From positions 1-43,976 of IMG/VR virus record IMGVR_UViG_3300027849_000451: a DNA stretch of 43,976 nucleotides; one strand, 5' to 3'. Of the stretch, positions 42,540-43,976 are shown in pieces. The number at the start of each line of letters is the position of its first letter. The first letter of the stretch is position 1. The translations under genes were made by a program, and so were the position numbers. The DNA is from a virus. Under the pieces are notes generated by a model. It searched no databases and was not told the DNA's origin. It saw only the letters and a program-made list of their open reading frames with translations.

Positions 42540-43976
42540 ATGAAATGGCTATATAGCGGATGGGCTGTGGCTGTTAGTATTGTACTTCTTACCTTACTAA
42601 AAATTGCAGACCCAACACCAGTACAAAGTTTACGCAGTCAAACATTTGACGCATATCAGCAACTCGACGAAGTTAAGCAAAGCAACGAAGTTGTTGTGTT
42701 AAACATCGGTGAACGAAGTTTACAACAGTGGGGACAATGGCCATGGCCAAGACAGAACATAGCACAACTAGTATCGGATTTGAGGACGAAGAACGCTGGA
42801 ATAATTGGTTTAACGATTTTGTTTCCAGAAACGGACCGATTTGGCGGGGACGCAGTTTTGTCAAGTTGGATCTCGGACAACGGAGTGGTTTTGTCCCAGA
42901 CCCCATCTGGCAGAGGAATAAAGAGTACAGGTCCTCATATTGGTACAGCAACGATAGGCCCAGTATCCGCTACGGACTACTTGCTGACATGGCCGAATCT
43001 CGTAACGAATATTGAAGTACTAGAGAAGTCTGCGGCAGGCATAGGCGTAGTAGCAAGTGCTCCACAACCAGATAACCAAACACGAACATATCCATTAGCA
43101 GTTGGCGTTGAGGGGAAAATATACCCTAGCTTTGCTATTGAGATGCTTAGAGTATACACTAGCAAGCCTAGCTACTATTTAAAGACATCTGAGATAGGCG
43201 TACAAGAGTTTGCCGTGCCACCGTTTGACCCAATAGTAACTACCCCAACTGGTACAGCATATATACGTTTTAATAATACTTTCGAAGAACACGAATACAT
43301 AGATATAAACAGTTTACCTGACTTAGGTGGAAAGTTTGTTATTGTGGGTGTTAGTGCAGAAGGCGTTGCCAATCCGGTACCCACACCTAGAGGCAACGTA
43401 TTACCACAGCTTATACAAGCGTCTATGCTACAGAATTTTATAGATGGTAGTAACATCACTCGTAGCGAGCTATCGTTGCTTACAGAGCTTCTGTGTGCGT
43501 TCTTGAGCATGTTACTAATAGGCTATGCAATGTATCGTACACCTGCGTGGGCAGGATTGCTAACAACCGTTGCTATTATAAGCGGAATTGTGTATTATAG
43601 CATTTATTCTTACACAGCAAACTTAGTTTTGTTTGATGCTACATTTGCAGTGATAGCAAGTTTCTTAATTTTTACGCAGGCAGGGTTTAATAACTTCTGG
43701 ATACAGTTTAAATTAAGATCAGAAATACAGAAACAATTTGCTGGATATGCTTCACCTACTGTGGTGCGTATGCTACAAGAGAATCCAGACTTAATTAAAC
43801 AAGGCATGAAGAAAGAAGTTAGTATATGCTTTTCAGACTTACGTGGCTTTACTCCACTAGGTGAGAGCTTTGGCGATGATGTACAGGGCTTAACAAAAAT
43901 GATGAATGAGTATATGGATGCTATTACACAACCTATACTTGATGCAGACGGCATGGTGATTAAATATATCGGCGAT
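42540..43976 (+). CDS. CHASE2-domain class III adenylate/guanylate cyclase, 3'-truncated by window edge
   Basis: A frame of 479 codons open to the last base of the window. The N-terminus (KWLYSGWAVAVSIVLLTLLK) is a membrane span. The next part has the CHASE2 signature: VVLNIGERSLQQWGQWPWPR, then a helix and IIGLTILFPETDRFGGD. Three hydrophobic spans follow at about 313-385. SICFSDLRGFTPL then starts the class III cyclase domain with metal-binding D433. The frame ends at KYIGD, whose D479 fits the second metal-binding Asp; the rest of the catalytic domain lies outside. Such proteins convert ATP or GTP to cAMP or cGMP in response to periplasmic signals. Completeness of the catalytic core cannot be judged here. 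Confidence 0.9.
   Translation, partial: MKWLYSGWAVAVSIVLLTLLKIADPTPVQSLRSQTFDAYQQLDEVKQSNEVVVLNIGERSLQQWGQWPWPRQNIAQLVSDLRTKNAGIIGLTILFPETDRFGGDAVLSSWISDNGVVLSQTPSGRGIKSTGPHIGTATIGPVSATDYLLTWPNLVTNIEVLEKSAAGIGVVASAPQPDNQTRTYPLAVGVEGKIYPSFAIEMLRVYTSKPSYYLKTSEIGVQEFAVPPFDPIVTTPTGTAYIRFNNTFEEHEYIDINSLPDLGGKFVIVGVSAEGVANPVPTPRGNVLPQLIQASMLQNFIDGSNITRSELSLLTELLCAFLSMLLIGYAMYRTPAWAGLLTTVAIISGIVYYSIYSYTANLVLFDATFAVIASFLIFTQAGFNNFWIQFKLRSEIQKQFAGYASPTVVRMLQENPDLIKQGMKKEVSICFSDLRGFTPLGESFGDDVQGLTKMMNEYMDAITQPILDADGMVIKYIGD

Noticed and set aside
42656-43954. Minus-strand frames across the right end
   Set aside because: They lie opposite a continuous + strand frame with clear CHASE2 and cyclase motifs; their own sequences are low in recognisable motifs.
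1-43976. tRNA genes, CRISPR arrays, insertion sequences, attachment sites
   Set aside because: Gaps between genes are at most about 100 bases and none holds a cloverleaf, spaced direct repeats, transposase frame or flanking inverted repeats that I could see.

Overview
The window reads as the late region of a tailed marine bacteriophage, most likely a T4-like myovirus of a heterotrophic bacterium. Every convincing gene is on the + strand, the DNA is AT-rich, and genes are packed with 1-30 base overlaps and frequent GTG/TTG starts. The left end encodes large virion proteins. Copies of an octamer, GATAAATA, resembling the T4-type late promoter (TATAAATA) sit in front of gene blocks. No photosynthesis genes are present, so nothing points to a cyanobacterial host; the exact host cannot be told from this window.

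Layout. (1) 1-7995: four virion structural/tail-fibre-like genes, the first cut by the window edge, closed by a strong intrinsic terminator (8015-8046). (2) 8064-13056: a conserved small phage gene, a phosphomannomutase-like HAD phosphatase, two GT-A glycosyltransferase-like proteins (DAD and DTD motifs), a TEK-motif protein of unknown function and small genes. (3) 13093-22636: a third glycosyltransferase (DGD), a 52-residue membrane protein, radical SAM proteins 1-3, a WYL_2-like and an SCP2-like small protein, S-adenosylmethionine synthetase (metK), a short-chain dehydrogenase and a second TEK-motif protein. (4) 22737-41983: about 19 kb with essentially no intergenic space and one recognisable promoter in front. 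It holds a UDP-sugar dehydrogenase-family enzyme, a methyltransferase, a 2OG-Fe(II) oxygenase, a PLP aminotransferase-like protein, radical SAM proteins 4-8, a fatty-acid-desaturase-like enzyme, an SGNH hydrolase, a NodU/CmcH carbamoyltransferase, a 1731-residue protein built of about 16 glycosyltransferase-core-like repeats, and small genes. (5) 42016-43976: an exported small protein and a CHASE2-class III nucleotidyl cyclase cut by the right edge.

How they may work together (inference): sugar activation and oxidation, amination, methylation, carbamoylation, hydroxylation, desaturation and several glycosyltransferases suggest a phage-encoded pathway that builds or remodels a complex glycan or glycolipid. 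Its distinguishing feature is eight paralogous radical SAM enzymes with an N-terminal cysteine (twitch-like) region, accompanied by the phage's own SAM synthetase. Late-type promoters in front of these blocks suggest action late in infection, on the virion or the envelope of the infected cell. Three further unusual points are the tandem-repeat glycosyltransferase-like giant, promoters placed so close to ATG codons that leaderless mRNAs are predicted, and a membrane cyclase of bacterial signalling type in a phage.
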